DNA of 64,000 nt from Niabella beijingensis (GCF_020034665.1 NZ_JAIQDI010000002.1:2685986-2749985), one strand, 5' to 3'. Shown: positions 8,233-18,001, numbered from the stretch's first letter. The notes: generated by a model from the sequence alone, not told the origin. Numbers and translations: made by a program.

Positions 8233-9573
8233 TTATTGAAGTTTTAATAAGCCTTGTGCCCGGCGCAGCTGTACCTGCACAACCCTGTGGCTGTATACAG
8301 CCTGCAGGTAATTGATCCTCGACTGTGTAAGGGCAAGTTCGGCATCCGACAATTCCAGCCGGGTGCTTCGTCCGTTGCGGTAGCGGTCGTCCATCACGGA
8401 ATAGCTGATGCCCGCCAGCTCCATCGTCCTTTTTTGCAACTGCAGTTGTTGACCCGTCTCTTTCCATTCTGCTGTCAATGCAGCCAGTTCTGCTCTGACG
8501 GAATGCTGCAGGTCATCCAGGCCGATCCTCTCCTGTTTTATCCGGATCTCTGCCTGGCTGATCCTGGACCGGATACGATAACCTGAAAAGACCGGAACGG
8601 AAACCTGTACACCAAGAAAAGAGGTCGGGGGCCATGCATATCGCCTCAAACGGATATTGTCGGCCTGAGCCTGTAACTGATAGTGCCCGACTGCCGAAAC
8701 CCTTGGCAGACGTTCTGCCCGAGCCGCAGCGAGTCCCAGCTGCTCTTTTACCATTGTCAGTTTCTGTATTGCTATGTCATTGCGTTTTTGCACAGCGGTT
8801 TCCAGCATTCCGCCAAGTTCATAAAACCCAGACGGCTCATTTTCCGGGGCAAGACTGTCCGACAGCTCCATTTCAACCGAGTCATCCAGACCGATCAGTC
8901 TTTTAAGATAAATGCCGGAGACATTGAGGCGGTTCTTAAGATAAGAGATCGAGGACCTGAGGTTTTCTACAGCAATAAAGGCACGTAAGGTATCCGCCTT
9001 CAGACTCCTGCCTTGCAAAAACAATGACCGCGTATCATCCAGTGCCTTTCTATTCCGGGAGAGACTTTGTTCCTGCAAAATGATCTGCGCCTGCATAAAC
9101 AGCATATTCAAGTAGGCTATGGATAACTGCTCACCTAACCGCCCTTCCAGGTCTCCGGTCTTCTCTCTTTGGATTTGCTCATCATACCGGGCCTGCTCTG
9201 CCTGTTTTCCGGCAACCAAATCTACCAATGGCTGACTGGCAGTAATCATACTATTAAAGGCATGTTTCCCTCCTACCGCCACTTCCTGTACCGGCTTCGA
9301 TGTTCCTGCAAAAGAACCGGGAAGAAAGATGATCTGCCGGTCAAAATAATACTGATAGCTGCCCCCTGCAGCCACATTCGGCAGCAGCAGGCTCTTTACT
9401 TCCCGGGTGATTTCTTTTTGACGTGCCGCTTCCAGTACCTGTACCTGCAGCTCCCGGTTTCCGGCTGAGGCCATTGAAAGGGCTTCCGAAAGACTGATCC
9501 TTTTTACCTGCTGTCCAGTGCCATTGGTACTGAATAAAGTCAGAAACAATACAATGATTACTTCATATTTCAT
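8233..9573 (-). CDS. TolC-family outer membrane protein of the RND operon
   Basis: A 446-residue protein with signal peptide MKYEVIIVLFLTLFSTNGTG and the duplicated helical outer-membrane-efflux domain (opening ISLSEALSMASAGNRELQ; second repeat MVKEQLGLAAARAERLP). The stop is 21 bp before the MFS start and the start is 25 bp after the RND stop, so it is inside the operon. It is expected to form the exit channel of the tripartite pump with the RND and adaptor proteins. Its first ATG gives a clean signal peptide. Confidence 0.9.
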   Translation of the reverse strand: MKYEVIIVLFLTLFSTNGTGQQVKRISLSEALSMASAGNRELQVQVLEAARQKEITREVKSLLLPNVAAGGSYQYYFDRQIIFLPGSFAGTSKPVQEVAVGGKHAFNSMITASQPLVDLVAGKQAEQARYDEQIQREKTGDLEGRLGEQLSIAYLNMLFMQAQIILQEQSLSRNRKALDDTRSLFLQGRSLKADTLRAFIAVENLRSSISYLKNRLNVSGIYLKRLIGLDDSVEMELSDSLAPENEPSGFYELGGMLETAVQKRNDIAIQKLTMVKEQLGLAAARAERLPRVSAVGHYQLQAQADNIRLRRYAWPPTSFLGVQVSVPVFSGYRIRSRISQAEIRIKQERIGLDDLQHSVRAELAALTAEWKETGQQLQLQKRTMELAGISYSVMDDRYRNGRSTRLELSDAELALTQSRINYLQAVYSHRVVQVQLRRAQGLLKLQ

Positions 9574-9598
9574 TTTTGTTCTTTTTTAGAATGATAGA

Positions 9599-12500
9599 TC
9601 ACACCACTTCGATCACTTCATCTGCCTCCGGCTCCTCTACCGCCACTTTTCTGCGCCTGCTGCCCGATAAATAGGAATACACTGCGGGAATAATAAAAAG
9701 CGTTAAAACACCTGCAAAGACCAGCCCTCCTGCGATAACGATCCCCAATGACTGGCGGCTGTTCTGGGTCATGGCGATCGGCAGTGCTCCGAAAATCATG
9801 GCCAGCGAGGTCATAAGGATGGGACGGAAACGCTGCTCGGCTGCCAGAAGGGCGGCCTCGGATTTTGAAAGGCCCGTCGCTTTCAAATGATTGGCAAACT
9901 CTACAATAAGAATCCCGTTTTTTGTGATCAGTCCTACCAGGGTGATAATGCCGATCTGACTGAAAACATTCAGGCTCTGCCCAAACCAGCTCAGACTAAG
10001 CACAGCGCCTGTTACCGCCATAGGTACGGTGAGCATGATGATCAGGGGATCCCGTAAACTCTCGAACTGGGCTGCAAGAATCATATAAATAAGCAACAGC
10101 GCAAGGATAAGTGTGAACATGATATTTCCCTGGCTTTCTTCGTAGTCCCTGGATTGACCCGCCAGCGATGTTTTGAAATTAATCCCCAATACTTCTTTCT
10201 GAATGCGCTTCATTTCGTCGATGCCTTCCGCCAGACTGACCCCTGGTGCCAGTCCCGCGGAAACCGTAGCTGAAGTGTATTGATCATAACGGTAAATCGC
10301 CGCCGGACTGATGCCTTCCGTTATTGTGACCAGATTATCCAGTGCGATCATCTGGCCGCTGGCAGAGCGTACATGAATGGATTGCAGATCGCTCACCTTA
10401 CTTCTGTTCTCCTTCTCCAGCTGACCGATCACTTCGTATTGCCGGTCGTTCCGTAAAAAATAGCCATAACGCTGTCCCGACAGCGACAACTGCAGCGCCC
10501 GGGCCACTTCCTGGATGGACACTCCCATTAACGCGGCCTTCTGCCGGTCGATGCTGATCTGCAATTCTGGTTTATTGATCTTAAGATCCGCGTCCACAAA
10601 CATGAGTTTTTTACTTTGACGGGCAGCAGTGAGGAATTTATTGAGTGCAACTGCCACCGTGTCCAGATGGGGTCCCTGCAATACAAATTGAACGGGCATA
10701 CCGCCGCCATAACGCGTTCCGATGGTAGGCGGCAGATAAGGAAAGAGCAGCATGCCCCTGAAATTGCCCGATGCCGCGGCATACTGATTGTACAGGTCCT
10801 GCACGGATGCTTTGCGTTCTTTAGGTTCTTTAAGATAGATACTCTGTACCGCAAAACTTACAGGAGCAGGAGCCGGGATAAAGGAAACGGCCACCATCGA
10901 ATATGTTTGGTAAAGGCCGTCAGTAGAATCGTTGACATACTTGCCAACAGCAGTCATTTGTTTTTTCATGTAATCGAATGATACCCCTTCCGGAGCAATC
11001 GCTATCAGGCTCATATTGGACCGGTCCTCTACGGGAGCCAGCTCAGAGGGCAGTTTTTTGCCGACAATATATATCAGCGCTCCTGCTCCCGCCAGAAATA
11101 TCCAGGCCATCCAGCGTACTTTCATAAACCCTTTCAGCAAACGGGCATAGCCGTTATTGAGGTGAATAAAAAAAGGTTCGGTAACACGCTGAAGCCAGTT
11201 TGGCCCTTCCTGTTTTTTTAAAAGATAGGCGCTCAGCATCGGCGAAAGCGTTAATGCAACAAATGCCGATACCAGCACGGAGCCGGACACCACGATAGCG
11301 AATTCTTTGAACAACTGGCCGCTGATCCCACCCATGAAAACAATTGGCAGAAACACCGCCGCCAGGGTGATGGTAGTAGATATTACTGCAAAATAGATCT
11401 CTTTTGATCCCCTGAAGGCGGCCTGCACGGGAGTCATACCTTCTTCCACCTTTTTATAAATATTCTCAAGCACCACAATCGCATCGTCAACAACCAGTCC
11501 AATGGCCAGTACCAGCCCAAGCAGCGTCAGCACATTGATAGAAAACCCCGCCACATACATGATAAAAAAAGCAGAAAGGATCGATACCGGGATGGCCAGC
11601 ACAGGGATTATCGTGGAACGCCAATCCCGCAGAAACAGAAAGATGATCAGCACCACCAGGCCAAATGCAATAAACAGCGTCTCTTCCACCTCTTTGATGG
11701 ATTCACGGACCGGCTTGGTAAAATCAAAGCCTACGATAAGGCGGTACGCTTTCGGAACCTCTTCCCGGAGCTGATCCAACCGGCGGTAAAACTCATCCAC
11801 TACCTGTATCGCATTTGCACCACGCTGGATCTGTATGGCAATTCCCACGCCCTGGCGATTGCTGTTATCCGTTTCATTGATGATAGCCGTGCGCTCATTC
11901 AGCTCGCCGAGTTCAGCAAAGCCGATGTCTTTCAGCCGTACGACAGCTGCATCTGATTGTTTAATGATCATTTCATTAAAATCTTCCGTAGTGGTCAGGC
12001 GTCCCATAGTGCGTACACTCAGCTCAGTAGCGCTCCCTTCAATTTTACCGGAGGGCAGGTCCATATTTTCCCGCAGAAGTGCCTGCCGGATATCTTCCGG
12101 CGAGAGCTGATAGGCGGCAAGTCTTACAGGATCAAACCGAAGCCGCATAGCATATTTATGCTCCCCCACTACCGCCACCCTGTTGATCCCCGGTATGGAT
12201 TGCATGCGATCCTTGATAACGGTTGAAGCCAGGTGACTTACCTCCTTGATATCCTTTGTGTCGCTCTCTACTTCCAGAAAAGCAACCAGGTTATCCGGTG
12301 AACTGGCTTTCTCCACAATGGGAGGGTCAACGTCCGCAGGCAGCTGGCTCCTGGATTTGGCCACCTTGTCGCGGACATCATTCAGGGCATCCTCAAGATC
12401 AACATCGCGGTTGAACTCAACAGAAATAACACTGGCCTGTTCTCTTGATTCGGAAGAGATCGTCCGGACCCCTCCTGCTTCGGCCAGCGACTCCTCAATG

Positions 12501-12697
12501 GGTCTTGAGATCTTTGAAGCAATAACATCGGGGCTTGCTCCCGGATAAAAGGTAACGACAGATATAACCGGTGCTTCTGTTAGGGGAAATTCCCGGATGC
12601 CAAGCTGTTTCAATCCCACGAAGCCCAGTATGATGATCAGCACAGAGAAAACACCACCCAGTACCGGTTTTTTTATACTTAACTCTGGTAAATTCAT
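9599..12697 (-). CDS. RND multidrug efflux permease (HAE1/AcrB-MexB class)
   Basis: A 1032-residue inner-membrane pump of full family length. TM1 is at residues 11-30. A large periplasmic loop opens with VVTFYPGASPDVI and GVRTISSES. TM2-TM6 carry the proton-relay pair in GLVVDDAIVVLEN (TM4), the mark of the hydrophobe/amphiphile efflux class rather than the heavy-metal class. A second half repeats the plan. The proton-driven pump works with the adaptor (21 bp upstream) and TolC (25 bp downstream). Although the nearby regulator has an HMA domain, the pump itself reads as a drug exporter. Confidence 0.95.
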   Translation of the reverse strand: MNLPELSIKKPVLGGVFSVLIIILGFVGLKQLGIREFPLTEAPVISVVTFYPGASPDVIASKISRPIEESLAEAGGVRTISSESREQASVISVEFNRDVDLEDALNDVRDKVAKSRSQLPADVDPPIVEKASSPDNLVAFLEVESDTKDIKEVSHLASTVIKDRMQSIPGINRVAVVGEHKYAMRLRFDPVRLAAYQLSPEDIRQALLRENMDLPSGKIEGSATELSVRTMGRLTTTEDFNEMIIKQSDAAVVRLKDIGFAELGELNERTAIINETDNSNRQGVGIAIQIQRGANAIQVVDEFYRRLDQLREEVPKAYRLIVGFDFTKPVRESIKEVEETLFIAFGLVVLIIFLFLRDWRSTIIPVLAIPVSILSAFFIMYVAGFSINVLTLLGLVLAIGLVVDDAIVVLENIYKKVEEGMTPVQAAFRGSKEIYFAVISTTITLAAVFLPIVFMGGISGQLFKEFAIVVSGSVLVSAFVALTLSPMLSAYLLKKQEGPNWLQRVTEPFFIHLNNGYARLLKGFMKVRWMAWIFLAGAGALIYIVGKKLPSELAPVEDRSNMSLIAIAPEGVSFDYMKKQMTAVGKYVNDSTDGLYQTYSMVAVSFIPAPAPVSFAVQSIYLKEPKERKASVQDLYNQYAAASGNFRGMLLFPYLPPTIGTRYGGGMPVQFVLQGPHLDTVAVALNKFLTAARQSKKLMFVDADLKINKPELQISIDRQKAALMGVSIQEVARALQLSLSGQRYGYFLRNDRQYEVIGQLEKENRSKVSDLQSIHVRSASGQMIALDNLVTITEGISPAAIYRYDQYTSATVSAGLAPGVSLAEGIDEMKRIQKEVLGINFKTSLAGQSRDYEESQGNIMFTLILALLLIYMILAAQFESLRDPLIIMLTVPMAVTGAVLSLSWFGQSLNVFSQIGIITLVGLITKNGILIVEFANHLKATGLSKSEAALLAAEQRFRPILMTSLAMIFGALPIAMTQNSRQSLGIVIAGGLVFAGVLTLFIIPAVYSYLSGSRRRKVAVEEPEADEVIEVV

Positions 12698-12718
12698 ATC
12701 GATAAAAGTTTGAGGTAA

Positions 12719-13780
12719 TTACTTTGAGGTGGCCACCTGCACCGGAGCTCCATCATTCAGGCGGAGCGTGTTGGATACAATCACACTATCGCCGTGTTGC
12801 AGACCTGATGTGATCACGGCATGTGACTCGCTTCTGTTACCGATCATAACAGGTGTCATTCGTGCGGTGCCGCCTTTGAGCAGATAAACAGTATACCCTT
12901 CACCACCGGGCAGCAGCGCCTCGGTAGGTACCATGATCCCTTTTGTACCGGCACTTATGGTAGAAAAAAAGATCTTAGCAGAAAGCCCGGACCTTAGCTT
13001 ATTTCCGGGATTTGCAGCAACTGCCTGCACCAGGATACTCCTGCTGCCCGCATCCACACCAGGTTCCGTTGCTATGATGGTAGCCGGGTACCTTTCGGGA
13101 GCCAGTTCCGTGAGGAACTCCACCGCATTTCCTTTTTTGATCAGCGGCAGGTACCTTTCAGGAACAGAAAAATTAATTTTAATCTGGTGCTGGTCCTGCA
13201 GGCTGACCAGTTCGGTGTTGGGGGTCACATAGGCACCTGCTACCATTTTAGAGATGCCGATCTTTCCGGCAAACGGTGCAGTGATCAAGGTCTTTGACAG
13301 TTCCGCCCGCAACAGTTCCCGTTGTGCTTCAAGAACGCTCAGCCGGGTAGCTACCTCATCATATTCCTGTTGCCTGACGGCTTCTGTTTTACGCAGCTCA
13401 GCCAGCCGGAGTTCATCCAGTTTGGCCATTTTTAATTCGACGGCCAATTGCAGTAACCGGGCCTGAAGGTCTGCGTCGTTTAATTTATAGAGCAGCTGTC
13501 CCCGTGATACAAAGGCCCCGTCATGAAAACCAACCTGCAGCACCCGTTGTGCCACCTCGCTTCTTACTATCACCTCCCGGAAAGGCAATGTTGTTCCGGT
13601 GATCACCTCCTGCTGACTGAGGTCAGCTTCCCGGGCAACGGTAATATCAACCGGCAAGGCTGGTGATGCCTCCGCCTTGCCGGCCTGTTTTTTTGGCGCC
13701 GGTCTGTTATCACATGCTCCAAGCAGTATTATTAAGACCGCTGGCAGCAACATCGATGGGTAAATAAATCTTCGTAACAT
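12719..13780 (-). CDS. RND periplasmic adaptor lipoprotein (MexA/AcrA family)
   Basis: From ATG 13780 the product is about 353 residues and starts with a lipoprotein signal (MLRRFIYPS then a hydrophobic core ending LLGAC). The lipid-anchored Cys is followed by a Pro/Lys-rich linker. The family order follows: barrel-sandwich half (VIVRSEVAQRVLQVGFHDGA), a short helical hairpin with many Leu/Glu/Arg, the return half (TLITAPFAGKIGISKMVAGA), beta-barrel and membrane-proximal domain. It is the first gene of the adaptor-RND-TolC-MFS operon. An in-frame ATG at 13810 would add ten residues and lies only 12 bp after a -7 box, so either start is possible; 13780 gives the better signal peptide. Confidence 0.88.
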   Translation of the reverse strand: MLRRFIYPSMLLPAVLIILLGACDNRPAPKKQAGKAEASPALPVDITVAREADLSQQEVITGTTLPFREVIVRSEVAQRVLQVGFHDGAFVSRGQLLYKLNDADLQARLLQLAVELKMAKLDELRLAELRKTEAVRQQEYDEVATRLSVLEAQRELLRAELSKTLITAPFAGKIGISKMVAGAYVTPNTELVSLQDQHQIKINFSVPERYLPLIKKGNAVEFLTELAPERYPATIIATEPGVDAGSRSILVQAVAANPGNKLRSGLSAKIFFSTISAGTKGIMVPTEALLPGGEGYTVYLLKGGTARMTPVMIGNRSESHAVITSGLQHGDSVIVSNTLRLNDGAPVQVATSK

Positions 13781-13822
13781 AGTTTTGTGATTAATATGAA
13801 CACCTAACATTTTTATTGATCA

Positions 13823-13830
13823 CAAATGTA
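13823..13830 (-). promoter_or_regulatory. -7 promoter box of the efflux operon
   Basis: On the minus strand this reads TACATTTG, a fit to TAnnTTTG, 12 bp before ATG 13810. No good -33 box is seen, as is common for promoters that need an activator; the AraC-type gene just upstream is the obvious candidate (inference). Confidence 0.45.
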
Positions 13831-14043
13831 GAAGACTGCGATCCCGGGGGTGTTATACTATAGGGAGTAAGATTTGCAATATTCTAAGAAAAAGGGGACG
13901 GCCTCAAAAGCCGGTTGGCAGCATTGCCCGGTGCAACACTGGAGCAGCATCTATGCTCCAGAAAACCGGAATGGTCTGCCAGCGGCAGCAACAAATAACA
14001 GAATGGTGTTTTGAAACCAGCTCTCCGGGCTTTTCCCGGTCAG

Positions 14044-14619
14044 CTATAACTCCCCTGTCTTTTGGATGCTTTTTGCCCGGCGCACTTCTTTAAAATGAGA
14101 GGTATTTAAACCGGTCAGGAATTTAAACTGTCTCGATAAATACGCCGCACTGCTGAATCCGAGCCTGAACGCAATATCGGAGAGTGTATCTTCTGTATAC
14201 ACCAAAAGCTCTTTGACCTTTTCTATCCGGTATTCAATAATGTATTGTTCAATGGTTGTCTGCTCCAGTTCATTAAACACCGAACTGATCGCCTTGTAAT
14301 CTCTGTTCAGCTGCTTTGATGCCAGACCGGAAAATTTAAAATTGTTCCCGAAGTCATAACTGCCCGAGTATACATGGTCAACGAGCGCCTTTACCTCCCG
14401 CACCATCCGGAATTTTTTATTTTCAAGTAATGTAAAGCCCAGGTGCGCCAGTTCCTTTTGAACGGCTTCCATATCCGGGCCGGATAACAGCGACCGGGTA
14501 ATCACTTCACCCAATCCAATACGCGTTACCGGTATCTGCAGTTCCTGCATCTTTTGCCGGATAGCCAGAACGCAACGACCGCAGACCATTCCTTTAATGG
14601 AAATTTTATGATCCTGCAT
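14044..14619 (-). CDS. AraC-family regulator with N-terminal HMA-like CxxC domain
   Basis: A 191-residue protein in two parts. Residues 1-70 resemble a heavy-metal-associated domain: ISIKGMVCGRCV gives the GMxCxxC loop (Cys13, Cys16), then the beta-alpha-beta rhythm. Residues 85-185 form an AraC DNA-binding domain with two helix-turn-helix units (EDTLSDIAFRLGFSSAAYLS, then FKFLTGLNTSHFKEVRR). It lies upstream of the adaptor-RND-TolC-MFS operon on the same strand with a 233 bp gap. It could sense a metal or thiol-reactive compound through the CxxC and activate the pump genes; this is inference from the fusion and the neighbours. No effector-binding cupin is present. Confidence 0.85.
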   Translation of the reverse strand: MQDHKISIKGMVCGRCVLAIRQKMQELQIPVTRIGLGEVITRSLLSGPDMEAVQKELAHLGFTLLENKKFRMVREVKALVDHVYSGSYDFGNNFKFSGLASKQLNRDYKAISSVFNELEQTTIEQYIIEYRIEKVKELLVYTEDTLSDIAFRLGFSSAAYLSRQFKFLTGLNTSHFKEVRRAKSIQKTGEL

Positions 14620-14718
14620 AGCATGCCTTTATAAAAGCAAATTGCAATTTATTCTGCCGTCGCCTGTTGTTCAATTCTGGAAATATGTTACAAGATTTTA
14701 ATATTTTCCGACCCGCTG

Positions 14719-15546
14719 GTGAAGAAAAAATGTAAATCTTATAAAGATGCGTCTCCAAAAGACAACATCCCGGCAGGCCCGCTCAATGAAATTTGCATTC
14801 ATCCAAAGAACAGCAACATGAATCAGTACAATAAGGGAACTCCGAATTGCAATGCAGTAAGGATGCTGCTCCTTAATTTCAGACAGGAGGTCCGTGTCCA
14901 TCAGGCGGCAACACTTATATTCGGCCCCTCCAACTTCAATGATCCTGAAGACAAGGCATCATCGCCTCAGGAGGCCGATTTCCGGCTGGTTATTATAAGC
15001 GAAGACCTCACCTGGTTCCGGCTGGTTCGTCCGGGATTTGTGACGGGCGGAGCTTACAGCGTCACATTGATATTCCCCTTTGAGGGAAATTATATTTTAT
15101 TTGCCGATTTCCGGTCGAAACGCCACCCTTCGATCACTGATAAACTAAAGCTATATGTAAAAGGCGCACTTCCCCCGAAGAGTGAAGGAATGATGGAGAA
15201 ACTGGTGTTCTCATCCGGGGATCTTCAAATGAAGATCATCACAGAACAGGCATTTAGAACGGAAACTCAAAACAAGATAGCGGTCACGATCCGGAAAAAT
15301 GGTGTACCCCTGCGGGCAACCGACCTTACATCTTGTCTCGGAGCCATGGCACATATTATCCTGGTCCGCAGAAATGATAAGTCGTTTCAACACCTCCATT
15401 CCGAAGCGGATGAGAACTATCCGGTCATCGGCCGTATCCTGTTTTCCCGGCCGGGGATTTACAGGATGTGGATCCAGTTCCAGACCGGTAACCAGCTGTA
15501 CACAGCAGATTTCACGCTTAACGTAGCGGAAAGCAATGCACAGTAA
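14719..15546 (+). CDS. Two-repeat beta-rich protein of unknown function
   Basis: Up to 275 residues; ATG 14818 (33 residues later) is an equally possible start, because the first part (MKKCK-like, with several Cys and Pro) looks unstructured. The rest holds two copies of one about 100-residue module. Copy 1 has FRLVIISEDLTWFRLVRPG followed by a GNYILFADF strand. Copy 2 has AHIILVRRNDKSFQHLHSEA followed by GIYRMWIQF. Copy 2 keeps an H-x-H pair where copy 1 has R-x-V. Similar modules occur in secreted metal-related proteins of Bacteroidota, usually with the His residues kept (from memory, not checked). No signal peptide is seen. It is divergent from the HMA-AraC gene, so it may share its control. 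Confidence 0.6.
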   Translation: MKKKCKSYKDASPKDNIPAGPLNEICIHPKNSNMNQYNKGTPNCNAVRMLLLNFRQEVRVHQAATLIFGPSNFNDPEDKASSPQEADFRLVIISEDLTWFRLVRPGFVTGGAYSVTLIFPFEGNYILFADFRSKRHPSITDKLKLYVKGALPPKSEGMMEKLVFSSGDLQMKIITEQAFRTETQNKIAVTIRKNGVPLRATDLTSCLGAMAHIILVRRNDKSFQHLHSEADENYPVIGRILFSRPGIYRMWIQFQTGNQLYTADFTLNVAESNAQ

Positions 15547-15605
15547 CCGGGGCAATCCCAGCCGGCTGTTGCCTGCTTGTACCCGCCGGCCGAAGCACAG
15601 GCGCT

Positions 15606-16211
15606 TCAGCTCTTATTGGGCTTACTAACATATTTATTGTCCCTGACGAAAAACCGCCAGGGCAAAAGCGCATCTTCCAGGGCATAGGCAACGCCTATAC
15701 GCGGTGTTGTTATGATCGCATCAGAAGTATACCGGATGTTGTGATCTTCGATCCAGATCTCCTGCCCGGTCAATTTTTTTTTATTAAAGCTGCCGTCAAT
15801 TCCCAGGGCCCTGGCTGCAGAACCCGGACCGGATGAAATTACAGCACTGGTAGCGGGCATGTTCCGCCTGCGTTCCATTATTTGTTTACCGATTAATGGT
15901 TCAACAGCCCTTACCAACACTGCATGAGGTTCATCCTTAAAAGAACTAACAATATTAAAAAGATAATGCATGCCGTAACATAAATATACATAAGCAACCC
16001 CGCCCGGACTATAAAGTATTTCCGTCCGGTTTGTACGCCGGCCGCCATAGGCGTGTGAGGCTTTATCCTGTACACCAAAGTAGGCTTCGGTTTCAACGAT
16101 TATGCCGGCGGTTACCGCACGCCCCTTCCGGGTGAAAAGCACTTTGCCGAGAAGATCCCTGGCAAGGAACGTGACATCCGGATTCAGGTAATAGGCAGAT
16201 GGTAATTTCAA
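15606..16211 (-). CDS. DNA-3-methyladenine glycosylase (AAG/MPG family)
   Basis: A 201-residue protein with the AAG fold signatures: the opening LARDLLGKVL, the catalytic block IIVETEAYFG (the Glu activates water), NRTEILYSPGGVAYVYLCYG with the intercalating Tyr region, and VLVRAVEPL. It removes 3-methyladenine, hypoxanthine and other alkylated purines to start base excision repair. The length matches bacterial members (about 190-210). It stands alone, converging on the 14719-15546 gene with a 60 bp gap. A second alkylation repair gene (AlkB) lies at 47.9 kb; they are not linked. Confidence 0.93.
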   Translation of the reverse strand: MKLPSAYYLNPDVTFLARDLLGKVLFTRKGRAVTAGIIVETEAYFGVQDKASHAYGGRRTNRTEILYSPGGVAYVYLCYGMHYLFNIVSSFKDEPHAVLVRAVEPLIGKQIMERRRNMPATSAVISSGPGSAARALGIDGSFNKKKLTGQEIWIEDHNIRYTSDAIITTPRIGVAYALEDALLPWRFFVRDNKYVSKPNKS

Positions 16212-16766
16212 CTTGAGCCGATTTATTAAATAACAACCTTTACAAACTCAAATAAAGCACAAAATTCCGGATTCCGCAATCAAACGATCCTGAAAAATAA
16301 AACAGAAGGGGATTTTTCAGAAACAAATCACAAGAAACTAAAAACCAATTATATACATATGCACGTAGACAATTTATAGACACTCCGGATGCCCCTTGTA
16401 GCAATTGTGTAGGAGTTCAAGACTTTGATGATCCAGCTCAATAGTTCAAATTTGAAAAGTGCGGGAACAGGTCCCAACGCACAATGCAGCAGGAATAGCA
16501 AAACGGTTTCCGCCAGGGAGATCATGTACAGGCTGTATTGCCGCTCTTTCTAAACACCGGATCCCTTTTATCGGATGCTGTTAAAAAATGATTACGAATG
16601 AAAAAATCGACAAGGCCGTTGTTACCTTTATGTTTTACACCCCGCTTTTCCTCAGCCGGAAATAAAAAGATCGTATTTTCATTCCCAAGGGCTGTGAAAA
16701 AGATCCGGGAACAAATGATACAACCGGATCCGTTGTTTTGTACACCGGTATTTTAAATTAACACAC
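16212..16766 (+). other. Non-coding gap before SPFH cluster A
   Basis: About 555 bp with no credible gene on either strand. It must hold the promoters of the glycosylase (minus) and of cluster A (plus). No perfect TAnnTTTG box is seen near 16767; TTGTTTTG at about 16733 is one base off. Confidence 0.5.
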
Positions 16767-17741
16767 ATGAACCTACCTTTTATTGAAATCATTGAATCGC
16801 CCACACCGGATCCTAACCTGCTGATGTGGAAATTTGCCGACAAGGACAGGGAAATAAAGAACGGGGCACAGCTTACCGTAAGGGAGAGCCAGCAGGCCAT
16901 GCTCCTGAACCAGGGACAGCTGGCAGACGTATTCCAGCCCGGGCTGCACCGTCTGGCAACAGAGAACGTACCGATCCTAAGCCGGCTTAAAGGCTGGAAG
17001 TATGGTTTTGAAAGTCCGTTTAAAGCTGATGTTTACTTTTTCAACACCTACCATTTTATCAACAATAAATGGGGTACCCCGGCACCGATCCTTATGCAGG
17101 ATTCCCAGTTCGGGCAGGTGCGGGTGCGCGCTTTTGGCAGCTTTGATATAAAGATCGCTGATGCAGGGAAATTTTTCAGGACCTATGCCGGCACCTTTCC
17201 CCGGCTTACTATTTTTGAGTTACAGGGACAGTTGCGCGATTTTGTAGCACCGAAATTCGGCGAAGTGCTGGCCCAGGAGCAGATCCCGCTTACTTCCGCG
17301 GCAGGAAATATTACCGATCTCAGCCGGAAGATCGAACCGCATCTGAAACCCTATTTTGAAACGCTGGGACTGGAGTTAACACAGTTCATCATTACCAGTG
17401 TTACCCTGCCGGAAGAAGTGACCGCCTTCTATGATAAGGTGACCAATATGAATATGGTGGCCGATATGGATAAATTCACCCGGTTCAATACGGCCAATGC
17501 CATCGGGGAAAAAGGCACCGCTCTCAACGACGCCACGCAAACGGCGCTGGCCATGGGCGTGCTGCTGAACCAGGTACAGCAGAACAATACGAATGCCACA
17601 CCGCAACAGGCGCCGGCCGCTACCCCGCCCCCCAACGATATCACTGCAAAACTTCAGCAACTGAAGATCCTTTTTGAGAATGGCCTGATCGACGAAGACG
17701 AATACAAGGCAAAAAAAGCAGACCTTTTAACACAACTGTAA
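16767..17741 (+). CDS. SPFH-domain protein with C-terminal SHOCT motif (cluster A)
   Basis: A 324-residue soluble protein. Residues about 20-245 form an SPFH/virion-core-like domain (GAQLTVRESQQAMLLNQGQL; SRLKGWKYGFESPFKADVYF; QLRDFVAPKFGEVLAQEQI; VTLPEEVTAFYDK). A Gln/Asn/Pro-rich linker and a SHOCT element follow (ITAKLQQLKILFENGLIDED, then EYKAKKADLL). There is no TM segment or signal peptide, unlike stomatins, so it resembles the YdjI type. SPFH proteins oligomerise at membranes. It is the first gene of a four-gene unit; its stop TAA overlaps the next ATG by one base (taATG), implying coupling. A paralogue at 58141-59127 starts an identically ordered cluster. Confidence 0.88.
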   Translation: MNLPFIEIIESPTPDPNLLMWKFADKDREIKNGAQLTVRESQQAMLLNQGQLADVFQPGLHRLATENVPILSRLKGWKYGFESPFKADVYFFNTYHFINNKWGTPAPILMQDSQFGQVRVRAFGSFDIKIADAGKFFRTYAGTFPRLTIFELQGQLRDFVAPKFGEVLAQEQIPLTSAAGNITDLSRKIEPHLKPYFETLGLELTQFIITSVTLPEEVTAFYDKVTNMNMVADMDKFTRFNTANAIGEKGTALNDATQTALAMGVLLNQVQQNNTNATPQQAPAATPPPNDITAKLQQLKILFENGLIDEDEYKAKKADLLTQL

Positions 17742-18001
17742 TGGAAGAAAAAAAGGCTCAATCCTTTTTGGAAAAATTAAAGGCCAAAGCACAGGCACAA
17801 CAGAAATACGGGGGGCCTGCGGAATCAAAAGATGCCAGCATCGGCACGAAAACCTGCCCGAACTGCGGCGCCGGCAGGGCAAAGGACGACGGACTGACCC
17901 ATTGTGCCTACTGTGGTTTTGAATTTATGCAGGTAACGCTTACCGACGGGTTACATATAAAAAAAGAAGACAATTCAAAAGAGAACAACCAACCGGTCTG
18001 A
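17741..18001 (+). CDS. Small zinc-ribbon protein (cluster A)
   Basis: 86 residues: a basic helical N-terminus (FLEKLKAKAQAQQKY) and one zinc ribbon with Cys pairs in CPNCGAGRAKDDGLTHCAYC, followed by GFEF and a tail ending DGLHIKKEDNSK. The paralogue at 57844-58086 keeps both ribbon and tail almost unchanged (DGIHIKKTDNSK) while its N-terminus differs. The conserved tail is therefore likely a binding peptide for a partner such as the SPFH or coiled-coil protein (inference). It overlaps the SPFH stop by one base. Confidence 0.82.
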   Translation: MEEKKAQSFLEKLKAKAQAQQKYGGPAESKDASIGTKTCPNCGAGRAKDDGLTHCAYCGFEFMQVTLTDGLHIKKEDNSKENNQPV

